A DNA stretch of 64,000 nt, taken from NCBI RefSeq assembly GCF_025725725.1, contig NZ_CP107020.1, positions 2,232,001-2,296,000 on the forward strand. The letters are read 5' to 3'. Each line of letters starts with the position of its first letter. Position 1 is the first letter of the stretch. The translations under genes were made by a program, and so were the position numbers. Below the pieces are notes generated by a model. The model saw only the letters and a list, made by a program, of their open reading frames with translations. It made no database searches and was not told where the DNA came from. This DNA is from Brachybacterium huguangmaarense. Lineage in GTDB: Bacteria > Actinomycetota > Actinomycetes > Actinomycetales > Dermabacteraceae. Of the stretch, positions 7,928 through 19,716 are shown one piece after another.

Positions 7928-8803
7928 TCACCGCGTCCCGACATCCCCTCCCTCGAGCTGCTCGTGGCCGTGGCCGACACCGGGAGCCTCTCGGGGGCCG
8001 CCGCCCTGCTGGGTCTCGCCCAGCCCAACGCCTCACGCCAGCTGGCCCGCCTCGAACGACGTCTCGGGACCCGCCTGATCGCGCGCGGGGCCCGGGGCAG
8101 CGAGCCGACCGCGGCGGGCCGGGTCGCCGTCGAGCACGCCCGGCGCGTGCTCGACGCGGCCGACGCCCTCGTCGACCAGGTGCAGGCCGCCGCGGGAGCC
8201 GGACGGGTGTGCGTGCTCGCCTCCCAGACGATCGCCGAGCACCTCATGCCCGCCTTCCTCGCCTCGCTCGCGAGCCACCTGCCCGACACCCCCGTCTCCT
8301 TCGAGGTCGCCAACACGACGGGCGTGCTGAGCGCGCTGCGGCGCATGCGCGCCGACCTCGGCTTCGTCGAGGGGACGGACATCCCGCCGGGCCTCTCGAG
8401 CCGGGAGGTCGGCCGCGACCGGCTCGTGGCCGTCGTCGCCCCCACACATCCGTGGGCCGCTCGCGAGCGGATCGACGCCGACGAGCTCGCCCGCACGCCG
8501 CTCGTCGTGCGCGAGGAGGGCTCGGGCACGCGCGACGTGCTCGCCCGCGCGCTCGCGCCGCGCACGGTCGCGCCGCCCGCCCTCGTCCTCCACTCCAACG
8601 CGGCCGTGCGCACCGCGGTCGTGGGCGGCGCGGGATGCGCGCTCCTGAGCGAGCTCGCCGTGGCCGACCACGTGCGCTCCGGGCACCTGCGGGCGCTCGC
8701 GGTGACGGGCGTGGACCTGCGCCGCAGCCTGCGCGCGGTGTGGATCGGCGACCTGCCCCGACGCCTGGCCGCACCGCTCGACGAGCTCGCCGGCGCGGCC
8801 TGA
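7925..8803 (+). CDS. LysR family transcriptional regulator
   Basis: The 292-residue protein has a LysR winged helix at residues about 8-65, with helix-turn-helix GSLSGAAALLGLAQPNASRQ, and a substrate-binding domain from about 90 (LASQTIAEHLMPAFL, VVREEGSGTRDVL). The SGTR motif is common in LysR proteins of the CysB/CbbR/YeiE type, which bind small anions or carboxylates. It diverges from the YeiH-like exporter and almost certainly regulates it (inference). The start overlaps a palindrome and appears leaderless. Downstream, a NAD-dependent reductase begins 33 bp after the stop and may be cotranscribed without functional link. Confidence 0.93.
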   Translation: MSPRPDIPSLELLVAVADTGSLSGAAALLGLAQPNASRQLARLERRLGTRLIARGARGSEPTAAGRVAVEHARRVLDAADALVDQVQAAAGAGRVCVLASQTIAEHLMPAFLASLASHLPDTPVSFEVANTTGVLSALRRMRADLGFVEGTDIPPGLSSREVGRDRLVAVVAPTHPWAARERIDADELARTPLVVREEGSGTRDVLARALAPRTVAPPALVLHSNAAVRTAVVGGAGCALLSELAVADHVRSGHLRALAVTGVDLRRSLRAVWIGDLPRRLAAPLDELAGAA

Positions 8804-8836
8804 CCCGCGGCCGCCCCCGCATGGAAGGCTGGGGCG

Positions 8837-9789
8837 ATGGATCTCCTCCTCTTCGGCGGCACCGGCTTCCTGGGCCGGGCCCTCGCCCGGGCCGCCCTCG
8901 ACCGCGGGATCCACGTCGTGTGCGTGTGCCGCGGCACCTCCCCGCTTCCGGCAGGGGTCGAGCACCTCGCGGCCGACCGCCAGGACGACCGGGCCCTCGC
9001 CATGCTCGGGGAACGGCGCGTCGACGCCGCGATCGACCTGACGAGCCATCCCGGCCAGGTGCGGCGGGCCCTGCGCGACACGGCCGCCGCGCACTGGACC
9101 TACATCTCCTCCGTGAACGTCTACAGGGACTTCGACGTGCCCGACCAGAGGGAGGACGCGCCGGTGCGCGAGCCGCTCGCGGGTGAGGACCTGACCGACA
9201 TGGAGCTCTACGGCGATGCCAAGGTCGCGTGCGAGGACGCCGTGCGCGAGCACGCGGAGGCCTGGGCCGTCATCCGGCCGGGGCTCATCGGCGGCCCCGG
9301 CGACCGCTCCGGCCGCAGCGGCTACTACCCCTGGCGCTTCGCCCACCCCACCGGCCCCGACGTGCTCGTCCCGGATGCGCCCGGAGCGGGCGTGCACCTG
9401 ATCGACGTGCGAGATCTCGCCGCCTGGATCGTCACGTGCGCGCAGCGGCGGATCACCGGCGTGTTCAATGCGAGCGGCGCCTCGACCACGTTCGAGCACC
9501 TGCTCGCGGCCTCCCGTCGCGCGGCGGGCACGCCTGCGACGGTGACGACGCGGCCCGTGGATCCGGCCCTGCTCGCGCGCGAGCACGTCGTGCCGTGGGC
9601 AGGGCCACGCTCCCTGCCGCTGTGGATCGACGCGCCCGGCTACGAGCACTTCGGATCGGTCGACTCGGGCGCGGCCCGAGCGGCCGGGCTGACCCGAAGG
9701 CCGCTCGAGCAGACCCTCGCCGACGTGCTCGCATGGGAGGAGGAGCGCGGTCGCCATGAGGGCGCCGGACTCACCGACGAGGAGGAGCG

Positions 9790-9811
<22 letters not shown>
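8837..9811 (+). CDS. NAD-dependent epimerase/dehydratase family protein
   Basis: A 324-residue extended short-chain dehydrogenase. The Rossmann motif GGTGFLG is at residues 7-13 and the catalytic-type YGDAK (Tyr125, Lys129) follows SSVNVY. The C-terminal half varies as in atypical members that act as reductases or isomerases. No obvious pathway partner lies nearby: LysR is upstream and an acetyltransferase converges from downstream, overlapping its last 22 bp tail to tail. Substrate is unknown; a nucleotide-sugar or isoflavone-reductase-like role is possible. Cytoplasmic, with no signal sequence. Confidence 0.88.
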
Positions 9812-12874
<3,063 letters not shown>

Positions 12875-13020
12875 GCGTGTTCCGGCTCAGCGCGCGGCGG
12901 GTGGCTGATCGATGCTCCCGACGCAGGCGGCCCTCGCTGATGGCCCAGGGTGAGGGTTAGCCTGCACGGAGATTCTCCATTCACCTATCTGGTGGGTGAG
13001 TGCTCCGGAAGGAAATGCTG

Positions 13021-13938
13021 ATGTCGTTGCAGGAGAACGTGAACGCGGCGTACGAACGGCGTTCGAGTGCCTGGGAGTCGGCACTTTCTCAGATGCACGG
13101 GTGGCTCACGAGAGAATGTGCTGGCGCTCTCCGGGACGTTCAGGACAAGTCCCGGCTCCACGTCGACGCGGGTCGGATCAAGGACCGTGGGCGCGCGAGC
13201 GCGAAGCTCGCCAAGAAGATCCAGGACCTCGACGCCCAGGACGCAGCGGATGCTCCCGACGTCGAGGACCGGGTGCGGGACATCGTCGGAACGAAAGTCC
13301 TGTGCAAGTCGACCAGGGATCAGAAGCTGATCGTGGAGCATCTGCAGAAGGCGGCCGTTCGTGCCGGGCTCGGCGTCGTGGAGACGAAGGACTACACGTC
13401 ATCGCCCAAGGCGTCCGGATATCGCGCTTTCCACTTCATCTTCGCGGTGGATGTTCCCGGCGAGGGCGACGTGAACGTCGAGGTGCAGATCAAGACTCGT
13501 CTGCAGGATGCGTGGGGCGAGTTGACGCACGAGAACTCCTACAAGTCGGGTTCGCCCATCAACAAGACCGCATTCCATGACGATGTGGCGCTCACCATGG
13601 CGAATCTCCTGTCGGAGGTCGATCGTCTCGCGGACTGCCTCGCTCAGGACATGGAGTCGGTGATCGAGGACGACGACCAAGGCGGGATGAATCCGGTCGC
13701 GGCGGCCCCCGTGCGCGTGGACGTCGTGACGACCGGCCCTCGTTACGCCCTGGCGGAAGATGCCAGGGGCGATCGGGGCCTGATCCGCGCGATCGATGTG
13801 CGCGACCTTGCCGGCGAGCACGGACTGATACGCGTCGACGACTACGTGCGCTGTCACGATGTGCTCGAGGTCAATGTCGTCGAGGGTGATCGTGGCCGGT
13901 TCTTCAAGCCGGTCCGGTTGCCTGAGCACGCGGAGTGA
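13021..13938 (+). CDS. Orphan RelA/SpoT synthetase-domain protein
   Basis: The 305-residue protein has the (p)ppGpp-synthetase fold without an HD hydrolase domain. Motifs in order: GRIKDRGRASAKLAKK (51-66), DIVGTKV (87-93, where typical synthetases have G-x-R), SGYRAFH (132-138) and EVQIKTRLQDAWGELTH (154-170), matching the E-x-Q-I-R/K-T signature. After a helical segment, residues about 228-305 form a beta-rich C-terminal extension of unknown type. The start is set by AAGGA 7 nt before the ATG at 13021; a GTG at 13000 and an ATG at 13015 are weaker. Sampled lines are 62-67% GC against about 75% in neighbouring ligA, which suggests transfer. It may be a small alarmone synthetase, or a toxic one that pyrophosphorylates tRNA or makes other alarmones. 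No separate antitoxin gene is evident. Confidence 0.85.
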   Translation: MSLQENVNAAYERRSSAWESALSQMHGWLTRECAGALRDVQDKSRLHVDAGRIKDRGRASAKLAKKIQDLDAQDAADAPDVEDRVRDIVGTKVLCKSTRDQKLIVEHLQKAAVRAGLGVVETKDYTSSPKASGYRAFHFIFAVDVPGEGDVNVEVQIKTRLQDAWGELTHENSYKSGSPINKTAFHDDVALTMANLLSEVDRLADCLAQDMESVIEDDDQGGMNPVAAAPVRVDVVTTGPRYALAEDARGDRGLIRAIDVRDLAGEHGLIRVDDYVRCHDVLEVNVVEGDRGRFFKPVRLPEHAE

Positions 13939-14023
13939 GCGGCGCTGCGGGACGAGCGATGCGGAGCCGCGCCCTCGAACCCGCCCCCCGTCCCGCCCCC
14001 GGGCCGTTCAGTGTGACCCCTCG

Positions 14024-14689
14024 TCACAGGTGCAGACGTTTGGCGAGCTCGTGGCGCACCTCCGCGCCCCGGGCCAGCTGCAGCAGGCCCAGCACGCCGA
14101 GGCTGAGCACCCCGCAGATCGCGGACGGCAGCGGGGTGGTCGTCCAGCCCAGGGCGAGGAAGACGAGCGGCACCAGGCCGAGCAGCACCGTCAGGGCGCT
14201 GTAGAGGATGTGCTCGCCGACCTCGATGCGCATCACCCGCACCGTGATGAGCAGGGCCACGACGGCGCACGCGCAGACGATCGGGACCGCGTAGGTGACC
14301 GACCAGCGGTGCCAGCCGGTGAGGTAGTCCCAGTAGACGCACAGCAGCCCCACGAGCACCACGAGGTACACGGTGCCCTTGGCGACGTTGCGCCGCTTGC
14401 GCACCGCCATCAGCACCACGAGCCACATGGTCGCGATGCCCAGCCATACCGAGCGCACGGCGCCGAAGCCCGCGAGACCCTGCCGGAACAGGAGCTGCGC
14501 GAGGAGGGACGCGGCGATCACCGCGAGCGAGGTGACGAAGAGGGTGCGCAGCACCCGGCGGCGAGAGAAGACCAGGGGAGCGTCCGGCAGCGGGCTCGGG
14601 GTCGCGTGCCCGATCAGCGGCGCCCGGCACAGGGGGCAGCGCTCCCAGTCGCCCTCGACGCGCACGAGGCATTCGGCGCAGCGTCTCAC
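14024..14689 (-). CDS. Zinc-ribbon membrane protein (DUF6320 type)
   Basis: The 221-residue protein begins with a zinc ribbon of two CxxC pairs (CAEC at 4-7 and CPLC near 18-21), followed by a basic linker and about seven hydrophobic segments. A short positively charged C-terminus (VRHELAKRLHL) ends it. This layout matches DUF6320 proteins. Its ATG overlaps the stop of the condensation-domain gene by 4 bp, so it is the third gene of a tightly coupled cassette. A transport or scaffold role for the product of the two enzymes is possible, but no function is known. It converges with the RelA/SpoT gene across an 85-bp gap. Confidence 0.85.
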   Translation of the reverse strand: MRRCAECLVRVEGDWERCPLCRAPLIGHATPSPLPDAPLVFSRRRVLRTLFVTSLAVIAASLLAQLLFRQGLAGFGAVRSVWLGIATMWLVVLMAVRKRRNVAKGTVYLVVLVGLLCVYWDYLTGWHRWSVTYAVPIVCACAVVALLITVRVMRIEVGEHILYSALTVLLGLVPLVFLALGWTTTPLPSAICGVLSLGVLGLLQLARGAEVRHELAKRLHL

Positions 14690-16155
14690 GACTCCTCCCG
14701 GGCGAGCTCGGCCTCGGTCACGCGCGCGGCGGCGACGCTCACGTCCATGCCGCGGGCGGTCAGCTGCCGGGCGAACTCACGGATGTGGCCCGTCTCGACG
14801 AACGGCGAGGTGAAGCTGATCGTGAGGAGCCCCGCATGGGACATGGCGCAGAACTGCGGGCGCGCCGCGGAGACGTGGAACAGCATCCGCCCGACGTGCG
14901 CCTCGGCCGGATCGGGCAGCCGCACCTGTCCCAGGTTCGAGACGGCCACGGTGAGCCCGCGGTTGGCGACGGCGTTGATGAGGCCCAGCACGACGTCCTT
15001 GAGCGGACGCGGCACGATGCGCAGGCCCGGCATGCGCTCGAACCTGATGAGGGTGCGCAGGCGGCGCTCGAGGGCAGGCGCCGTGGCCTGCGGGCGGAAC
15101 TGCTCCTGGAGATCGCGGCAGACGGCTCCCAGGTCGTCCTCGCCCTCCGCGTAGGTGTGCTGGACCCGCACGGTCGCGAAGAAGTTGCGCGCCGAGGTCG
15201 AGGGGAAGAACTGCCGCAGGTTGACCGGCACCGAGGCCGCCAGGGTGCGCGAGGCCCCCAGGCCGCCGGAGGACAGGCGGATCGACTCGAAGAACAGGCC
15301 CGTCAGCAGCATCGTCACGGAGCAGCCCTCGGCGCGCGCGAGCGCGAGCACGTCCGCGGCGGGCACGGTGAGCTCGACGGCGCGGGTGCGGTTGTCCGGG
15401 GTGCGCGTGCCGCGGACGCGGTGCACCCGGCCGCGCGGACGCCGGAGCAGCCGGCCGGTGCTCGCCGGCCCCTCGGGTGCGGTCGCGGAGCCGCCGGCGA
15501 CCGTGAGCACCGCGGGTGCGGCATCGCGGCCGAAGGCCGAGTCGGATGCCGGCGAGGCGCGCCGTCGGCGGCGACGGAAGTAGTGCGCGAAGCTGTCGAC
15601 GGTCAGCGCGTGCCGCGATCCCGCCGGGTCTCCCGAGGTCCGGTCCGTCGTGGTCGCCTCGGGTCGACGGGGCTCGGGAATGGTGCCCTCGTCCGGCGTC
15701 GGTGTCTGCGCCGTCGCCGCCGGGGTCGTCGGCGCACGGTCGCGTCGGCGCACGTACGCGGTCACCAGATCGGTGAGGAACCACAGGGCTCCGGTGCCGT
15801 CGGAGAGCGCGTGGAAGATCTCGAGCACGATCCGGCGCCGATGGTGCACCACCCGGAACAGCAGGTTCCGGCGATCGACCTGGTACAGAGGCGCACACGT
15901 GGCCTGCGTCTCGGGCTCGACGCGCGGGCGCAGGTCGCTGTCCTGCAGGTAGTACCAGAACACGCCGCGCCGCAGCACCGCGTGGTAGAGCGGGTAGCGG
16001 TCGTAGGTGGTCTCGAGCGCCTCCTGCAGCAGCGCGGGGTCGACCTCGTGGTCCATCTCCGCGCTGAGCCGGAACACCTTGGGGTCCGCGTCGGTCCGGG
16101 CGGCGAGGAAGATGTTGGAGGCGTTGTCGAGCCGCACCCACACCCGCCGGGTCAT
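14686..16155 (-). CDS. Condensation-domain-like acyltransferase
   Basis: A 489-residue protein of the chloramphenicol-acetyltransferase/condensation superfamily. The active-site signature HALSDG (HxxxDG) is at residues 115-120 after a typical N-lobe. A second lobe from about 260 contains TMLLTGLFFESI and the latch-like VAVSNLGQVRLPD. Residues about 150-250 form a low-complexity Pro/Thr/Arg-rich linker absent from compact family members. Such enzymes transfer acyl or acetyl groups to alcohols or amines; some are called alcohol acetyltransferases. Both ends overlap neighbours by 4 bp (ATGA), so hydrolase, transferase and DUF6320 protein are translationally coupled. The substrate, perhaps a lipid or secondary metabolite, is unknown. 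Confidence 0.85.
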   Translation of the reverse strand: MTRRVWVRLDNASNIFLAARTDADPKVFRLSAEMDHEVDPALLQEALETTYDRYPLYHAVLRRGVFWYYLQDSDLRPRVEPETQATCAPLYQVDRRNLLFRVVHHRRRIVLEIFHALSDGTGALWFLTDLVTAYVRRRDRAPTTPAATAQTPTPDEGTIPEPRRPEATTTDRTSGDPAGSRHALTVDSFAHYFRRRRRRASPASDSAFGRDAAPAVLTVAGGSATAPEGPASTGRLLRRPRGRVHRVRGTRTPDNRTRAVELTVPAADVLALARAEGCSVTMLLTGLFFESIRLSSGGLGASRTLAASVPVNLRQFFPSTSARNFFATVRVQHTYAEGEDDLGAVCRDLQEQFRPQATAPALERRLRTLIRFERMPGLRIVPRPLKDVVLGLINAVANRGLTVAVSNLGQVRLPDPAEAHVGRMLFHVSAARPQFCAMSHAGLLTISFTSPFVETGHIREFARQLTARGMDVSVAAARVTEAELAREES

Positions 16156-17120
16156 GGCGACCGGTCCGGCTCGTCGAGGAAGGCGTTGATGACCTCGTAC
16201 GCCTCGCGCAGGGGCCGGGAGAAGCGCGGCAGGGTGATGAAGCCGTGCAGGGCTCCGTCGACCCGGTGCAGGCGCACGGGCACGCCCGCCGCCGCGAGCG
16301 CCCGCCCGTAGGCCTCGCCCTCGTCGCACAGCAGGTCCAGCTCCGCGGAGATCAGCAGGGTGCTCGGCTGGCCGGACAGGTCGGTCGCCATGAGCGGTGC
16401 GACCAGAGGGTCCTGGCGCAGCGCCGGGTCGGGCACGTAGAGGTCCAGATAGTCCTGGACCTCGGTGCTCGTGAGCCGGTACCCCTGGCCGTGCTCGCGC
16501 ACGGAGGCGAAGGGCGAGGTCTGCGGGTCGTGATCCCAGTGCATCACCGGGTAGAGCAGGATCTGGCGGCTCGCGCACCGGGCCTGCTCCTCGCGCAGCC
16601 GCAGCGAGACCGCGGCGGCGAGGTTGCCGCCGGCCGAGTCCCCCACGAGCACGATGTCCTCGGCGTCCTGCACCCCGGCCCGGGCCGGGTCGTCCAGCAG
16701 CAGCCGTGCCACCCGCAGGCAGTCCTCGAGCCCCGCCGGGAACGGGTGCTCGGGCGCGAGTCGGTAGTCGACGGAGGCGACCACGCAGCCGGTGAGCTCG
16801 GCCATCGTCGCGCACGCGGGGGTGTAGCTCTCGATGTCGCCCGTGACCCAGCCGCCGCCGTGGAAGAAGAGGAGGAGCTCGCGGCGCCTCTGCTCCTTGG
16901 GGCGGAAGACGCGCACCGGGATCCCGTGGCTGCCGTCCTCGGCGAGGATCTGGCGGTCGAGGGGCCGGTAGCGCGCGGCGGGCAGTGCGGCGAGCTGGCG
17001 CTGGAGGCGGCGGACCTTCTCGTAGTCCTCCCGCATGTTGAGCCGCGGCGCGGCGAAGCGGCGCAGCACCGCGCGGGACAGCCGACTCACGGGCGGGCGG
17101 TGGCGGGATGGCCGGGGCAT
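16152..17120 (-). CDS. Alpha/beta hydrolase of the hormone-sensitive lipase type
   Basis: A 322-residue esterase with HGGGW at 87-91 (oxyanion hole), nucleophile elbow GDSAGG (Ser162), and a downstream acid (SAELDLLCDEG) and histidine (GALHGFITLP) completing the triad. This is the HSL/family IV esterase plan. The N-terminus is basic but has no clear signal peptide, so it is probably cytoplasmic or membrane-associated. It is the first gene of the cassette with the condensation-domain protein and DUF6320. An opposing activity pair, acyl transfer and acyl removal, is suggested. The start lies about 50 bp from the putative promoter and operator of the divergent PTS operon. Confidence 0.92.
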   Translation of the reverse strand: MPRPSRHRPPVSRLSRAVLRRFAAPRLNMREDYEKVRRLQRQLAALPAARYRPLDRQILAEDGSHGIPVRVFRPKEQRRRELLLFFHGGGWVTGDIESYTPACATMAELTGCVVASVDYRLAPEHPFPAGLEDCLRVARLLLDDPARAGVQDAEDIVLVGDSAGGNLAAAVSLRLREEQARCASRQILLYPVMHWDHDPQTSPFASVREHGQGYRLTSTEVQDYLDLYVPDPALRQDPLVAPLMATDLSGQPSTLLISAELDLLCDEGEAYGRALAAAGVPVRLHRVDGALHGFITLPRFSRPLREAYEVINAFLDEPDRSP

Positions 17121-17171
17121 GGGCCCAGCTTAGGGACTTCGGCGCCGAGGGATCTGGACGCCCCGGCCGAG

Positions 17172-17183
17172 TGGGCTATACCA
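17172..17183 (+). promoter_or_regulatory. GntR/UTRA-type operator at the PTS promoter
   Basis: TGGGCTATACCA has the TGG-N2-TA-N2-CCA form of operators bound by GntR regulators of the HutC/DasR branch. It overlaps a plausible -10 (TATACC or TACCAT) about 90 bp before the PTS start. The GntR/UTRA gene at the other end of this operon is the natural candidate to bind it (inference). Confidence 0.45.
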
Positions 17184-17269
17184 TTTGGGGAGCGTGCGGG
17201 AAGGCGCCGCGGACCGGATCTGCACGAGTGGGCCGCGCGGCGCGAGCACGGGAGCTGAGGAGCATCGAC

Positions 17270-19024
17270 ATGAACACGTTCGAGGACGTCGTCCGGGTCA
17301 TCACGGACAACCTGTTCTCGCAGGTCGCCATCCTGATCGGGATCATCGCCCTGATCGGCCTGGCCCTGCAGAGAGCGCCTGTCAACGAGGTGATCGCGGG
17401 CGCCCTGCGCGCCACGATCGGCGTCGTAGTGCTGAACATCGGCGTCGAGATCTTCACGGGCGGCCTGTCGAGCTTCCAGACCATCGTCTCGAGCTCGATG
17501 GGGCTCGAGGCGCCGAAGGCGACGTCCTCGCTCGCGGACTTCTCCGCCGGCCCCGGCTCGGTGGTGCCGCTCATCATCGCGGGCGGCTTCGTGGTGCACC
17601 TGATCCTCGTGCGCATCTTCCCCGCGGCACGCTTCGTGTACCTCACGGGCCACCTCATGTACTGGATGAGCGTCGTGATCGCGGCGAGCCTCGTCGAGGC
17701 CTTCACCGACGTCAACCGGTGGGTGCTCGCGGGCGTCGGCTCGATCCTGATCGGCTGCTACTGGGTGCTGCAGCCCCTGTGGACGGCCCCGCTCATGCGC
17801 AAGGTCATGGGCGACGACGAGGTGGGCCTGGGCCACACCGACTCCCTGATCGCGATCGGCGCCGGCTACGGCGCGCGGGCGCTGCGCCTGGGCGATCCGG
17901 TCGCCCACGACTCTGAGACCGTGAAGCTGCCCCGCGCCCTGTCGTTCTTCAAGGACATCAACGTCTCGACCGCGACCGTCATCGGCGTCATCATGCTGAT
18001 CGCGGTGCTGTTCGCCGACCCGACCGTGGTCCACGAGCAGATGGGCGACTCCACCGTGCTCCCCGCGGTGTGGGCGATCCTGCAGGCGCTGCGCTTCGCG
18101 GCCGGCATCGCGATCCTGCTGTTCGGCGTGCGCATGTTCCTCGCCGAGATCGTGCCCGCCTTCCGCGGCCTGTCCGAGAAGGCGCTGCCGGGCACCAAGC
18201 CGGCCCTCGACCTGCCGGTCACCTTCACCAAGGCCCCCACCTCGGTCATGATCGGCTTCCTCACCTCGACGGTGGTCTTCCTGCTGCTCATGCTGCTGTT
18301 CTCGGCCACCGGCTGGTTCGTCCTGGTGCCGCCGATGATCATGCTGTTCTTCGGCGGCGGCGCGGGCGGCGTCTTCGGCAACGCGGTCGCGGGCTGGCGC
18401 GGCGCCGTCTTCGGCGGCGTGCTCAACGGCATCGTGCTGGGCTGCGGGCAGGCGATCGGCTGGTCGCTCTATGGCTCGACCGCGCCCGAGCTCGCGACCC
18501 TCGCCGACGCCGACTGGTACGCGGTGGGATGGATCCTGATCGGCCTCGGCTCGCTCGTCTCCGGACTGGGGGCCTGGGCGATCTGGACCCTGCCCGTGCT
18601 CGCGCTCGTCATCACGATCGTGGTGCTCGTGCTGCTGGGCCGCCGCACGGACCACGGCGCGGCCCGCGAGGCCCGCACGGCCTCGGCGACGACGGCGGCC
18701 GCACCGCCGCAGGCCCGGGCCTCGGCGACCCGCCCCGACCCGCTCTCGGTGCTCGCGGTCTGCGGCGCGGGCATGGGCTCGAGCCTGATCCTGCGCACCA
18801 CCGCCGAGCGGGCGCTCGCCCAGCGCGGCATCTCCGCCCGCCTGAACCACACCGACATCGGCTCGGCCCGCTCCGAGCACCCCGACGTGGTGGTCGCCCA
18901 GGCCAGCTACCTCGAGGAGCTCGGCACGATCGCGCCGGTCATGGTCGCGGTCGACAACTTCGTCGACGTCGACCACGTCGGCAGCCGCATCGTGGAGGGC
19001 CTTGAGAAGGAGGGATGGGCATGA
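17270..19024 (+). CDS. PTS ascorbate-type permease, IIC fused to IIB
   Basis: The first 450 or so residues form a multi-spanning UlaA-like EIIC domain. After a low-complexity linker (about 460-490) comes a PTS_IIB domain with phosphorylation cysteine Cys498 in CGAGMGSSL. In most bacteria UlaA and UlaB are separate, so this 584-residue protein is a fusion. Phosphotransfer would run from HPr through an EIIA, which is not encoded nearby. The start ATG follows GGAGCTGAGGAG. The stop overlaps the SIS gene (ATGA). Sugar specificity is uncertain: the ascorbate family also contains transporters for other acidic or unusual sugars, and none of the ascorbate degradation genes is present. Confidence 0.9.
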   Translation: MNTFEDVVRVITDNLFSQVAILIGIIALIGLALQRAPVNEVIAGALRATIGVVVLNIGVEIFTGGLSSFQTIVSSSMGLEAPKATSSLADFSAGPGSVVPLIIAGGFVVHLILVRIFPAARFVYLTGHLMYWMSVVIAASLVEAFTDVNRWVLAGVGSILIGCYWVLQPLWTAPLMRKVMGDDEVGLGHTDSLIAIGAGYGARALRLGDPVAHDSETVKLPRALSFFKDINVSTATVIGVIMLIAVLFADPTVVHEQMGDSTVLPAVWAILQALRFAAGIAILLFGVRMFLAEIVPAFRGLSEKALPGTKPALDLPVTFTKAPTSVMIGFLTSTVVFLLLMLLFSATGWFVLVPPMIMLFFGGGAGGVFGNAVAGWRGAVFGGVLNGIVLGCGQAIGWSLYGSTAPELATLADADWYAVGWILIGLGSLVSGLGAWAIWTLPVLALVITIVVLVLLGRRTDHGAAREARTASATTAAAPPQARASATRPDPLSVLAVCGAGMGSSLILRTTAERALAQRGISARLNHTDIGSARSEHPDVVVAQASYLEELGTIAPVMVAVDNFVDVDHVGSRIVEGLEKEGWA

Positions 19025-19716
19025 TCGACGACCTGCTCGAACGGATGCGGCAGATGAGCGCCGCCAACGAGGAGCCGCTGCGACGCACCGCCGAGGCGAT
19101 CGTCGCGACGGGACGCGCGGACGGCCTGGTGCGGCCGGCCGGGGCCGGCCACTCGCTCGTCGCGGTCATGGAGACGTTCTTCCGCGCGGGCGGCCTCGCC
19201 TTCGTGCGGCCCCTCTGGCACGAGCGCATCCTGCCGCTCGCGAGCGCCGGCGGCTCGACGAGCGCCGAGCGCGAGCCCGGCCTGGGCCGGGGCGTCGCGG
19301 AGGCCGCCGGCATCCGTCCCGAGGACACCGTGATCGTCTACTCGACCTCGGGCGTGAACCCCTACCCGGTCGAGATCGCGCAGGCGGCGCGGGCCGCGGG
19401 CGCCCAGGTGGTCGCGGTGACGTCGGTCGCGGCGAGCCGGCGCGCCCCGCTGCGCGCGGGTGTGCGCCTGATGGACGTCGTCGACGTCGTCATCGACACC
19501 CAGGTGCCGCCCGGCGACGTGACCTGGCCGCTCGCAGCCCCCGTCACGGCGCCCGTGTCGAGCCTCGCGAACACGTGCGTGTGGGCCGAGGTCCTGCGTC
19601 GCGTCCACGACCTCGCGCCCGAGGTGCCGTGCTGGCGCAGCGCCAACATCGAGGGCAACGACGAGCTCAACCGCGTTCTCGAAGAGCGCTTCGGCCCGCG
19701 GATCCCGGAGCTGTAG
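19021..19716 (+). CDS. SIS-domain sugar-phosphate isomerase-like protein
   Basis: A 231-residue single SIS-domain protein similar in plan to UPF0309 or phosphosugar isomerases. Recognisable elements are the phosphate-binding STSGVNPYPVEIAQAA around 103-118 and VVAVTSVAASRRAP around 124-138. The N-terminal GAGHSLVAVMETFFRAGG resembles active-site segments of the family. The chosen ATG overlaps the PTS stop by 4 bp; an ATG 6 nt upstream lies too close to the AGGAGG site. It likely processes the 6-phosphate sugar delivered by the PTS protein, perhaps an amino sugar (inference). Its last 50 bp overlap the convergent GntR gene. Confidence 0.88.
   Translation: MIDDLLERMRQMSAANEEPLRRTAEAIVATGRADGLVRPAGAGHSLVAVMETFFRAGGLAFVRPLWHERILPLASAGGSTSAEREPGLGRGVAEAAGIRPEDTVIVYSTSGVNPYPVEIAQAARAAGAQVVAVTSVAASRRAPLRAGVRLMDVVDVVIDTQVPPGDVTWPLAAPVTAPVSSLANTCVWAEVLRRVHDLAPEVPCWRSANIEGNDELNRVLEERFGPRIPEL

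Noticed and set aside
5484..8078. Plus-strand frame of about 860 codons over DUF1177 and the YeiH-like gene
   Set aside because: Low-complexity Gly/Arg/Asp composition; it overlaps two conserved proteins.
12875..13020. Antitoxin gene upstream of the RelA/SpoT protein
   Set aside because: No frame of useful length with a ribosome site exists in this 146-bp gap.
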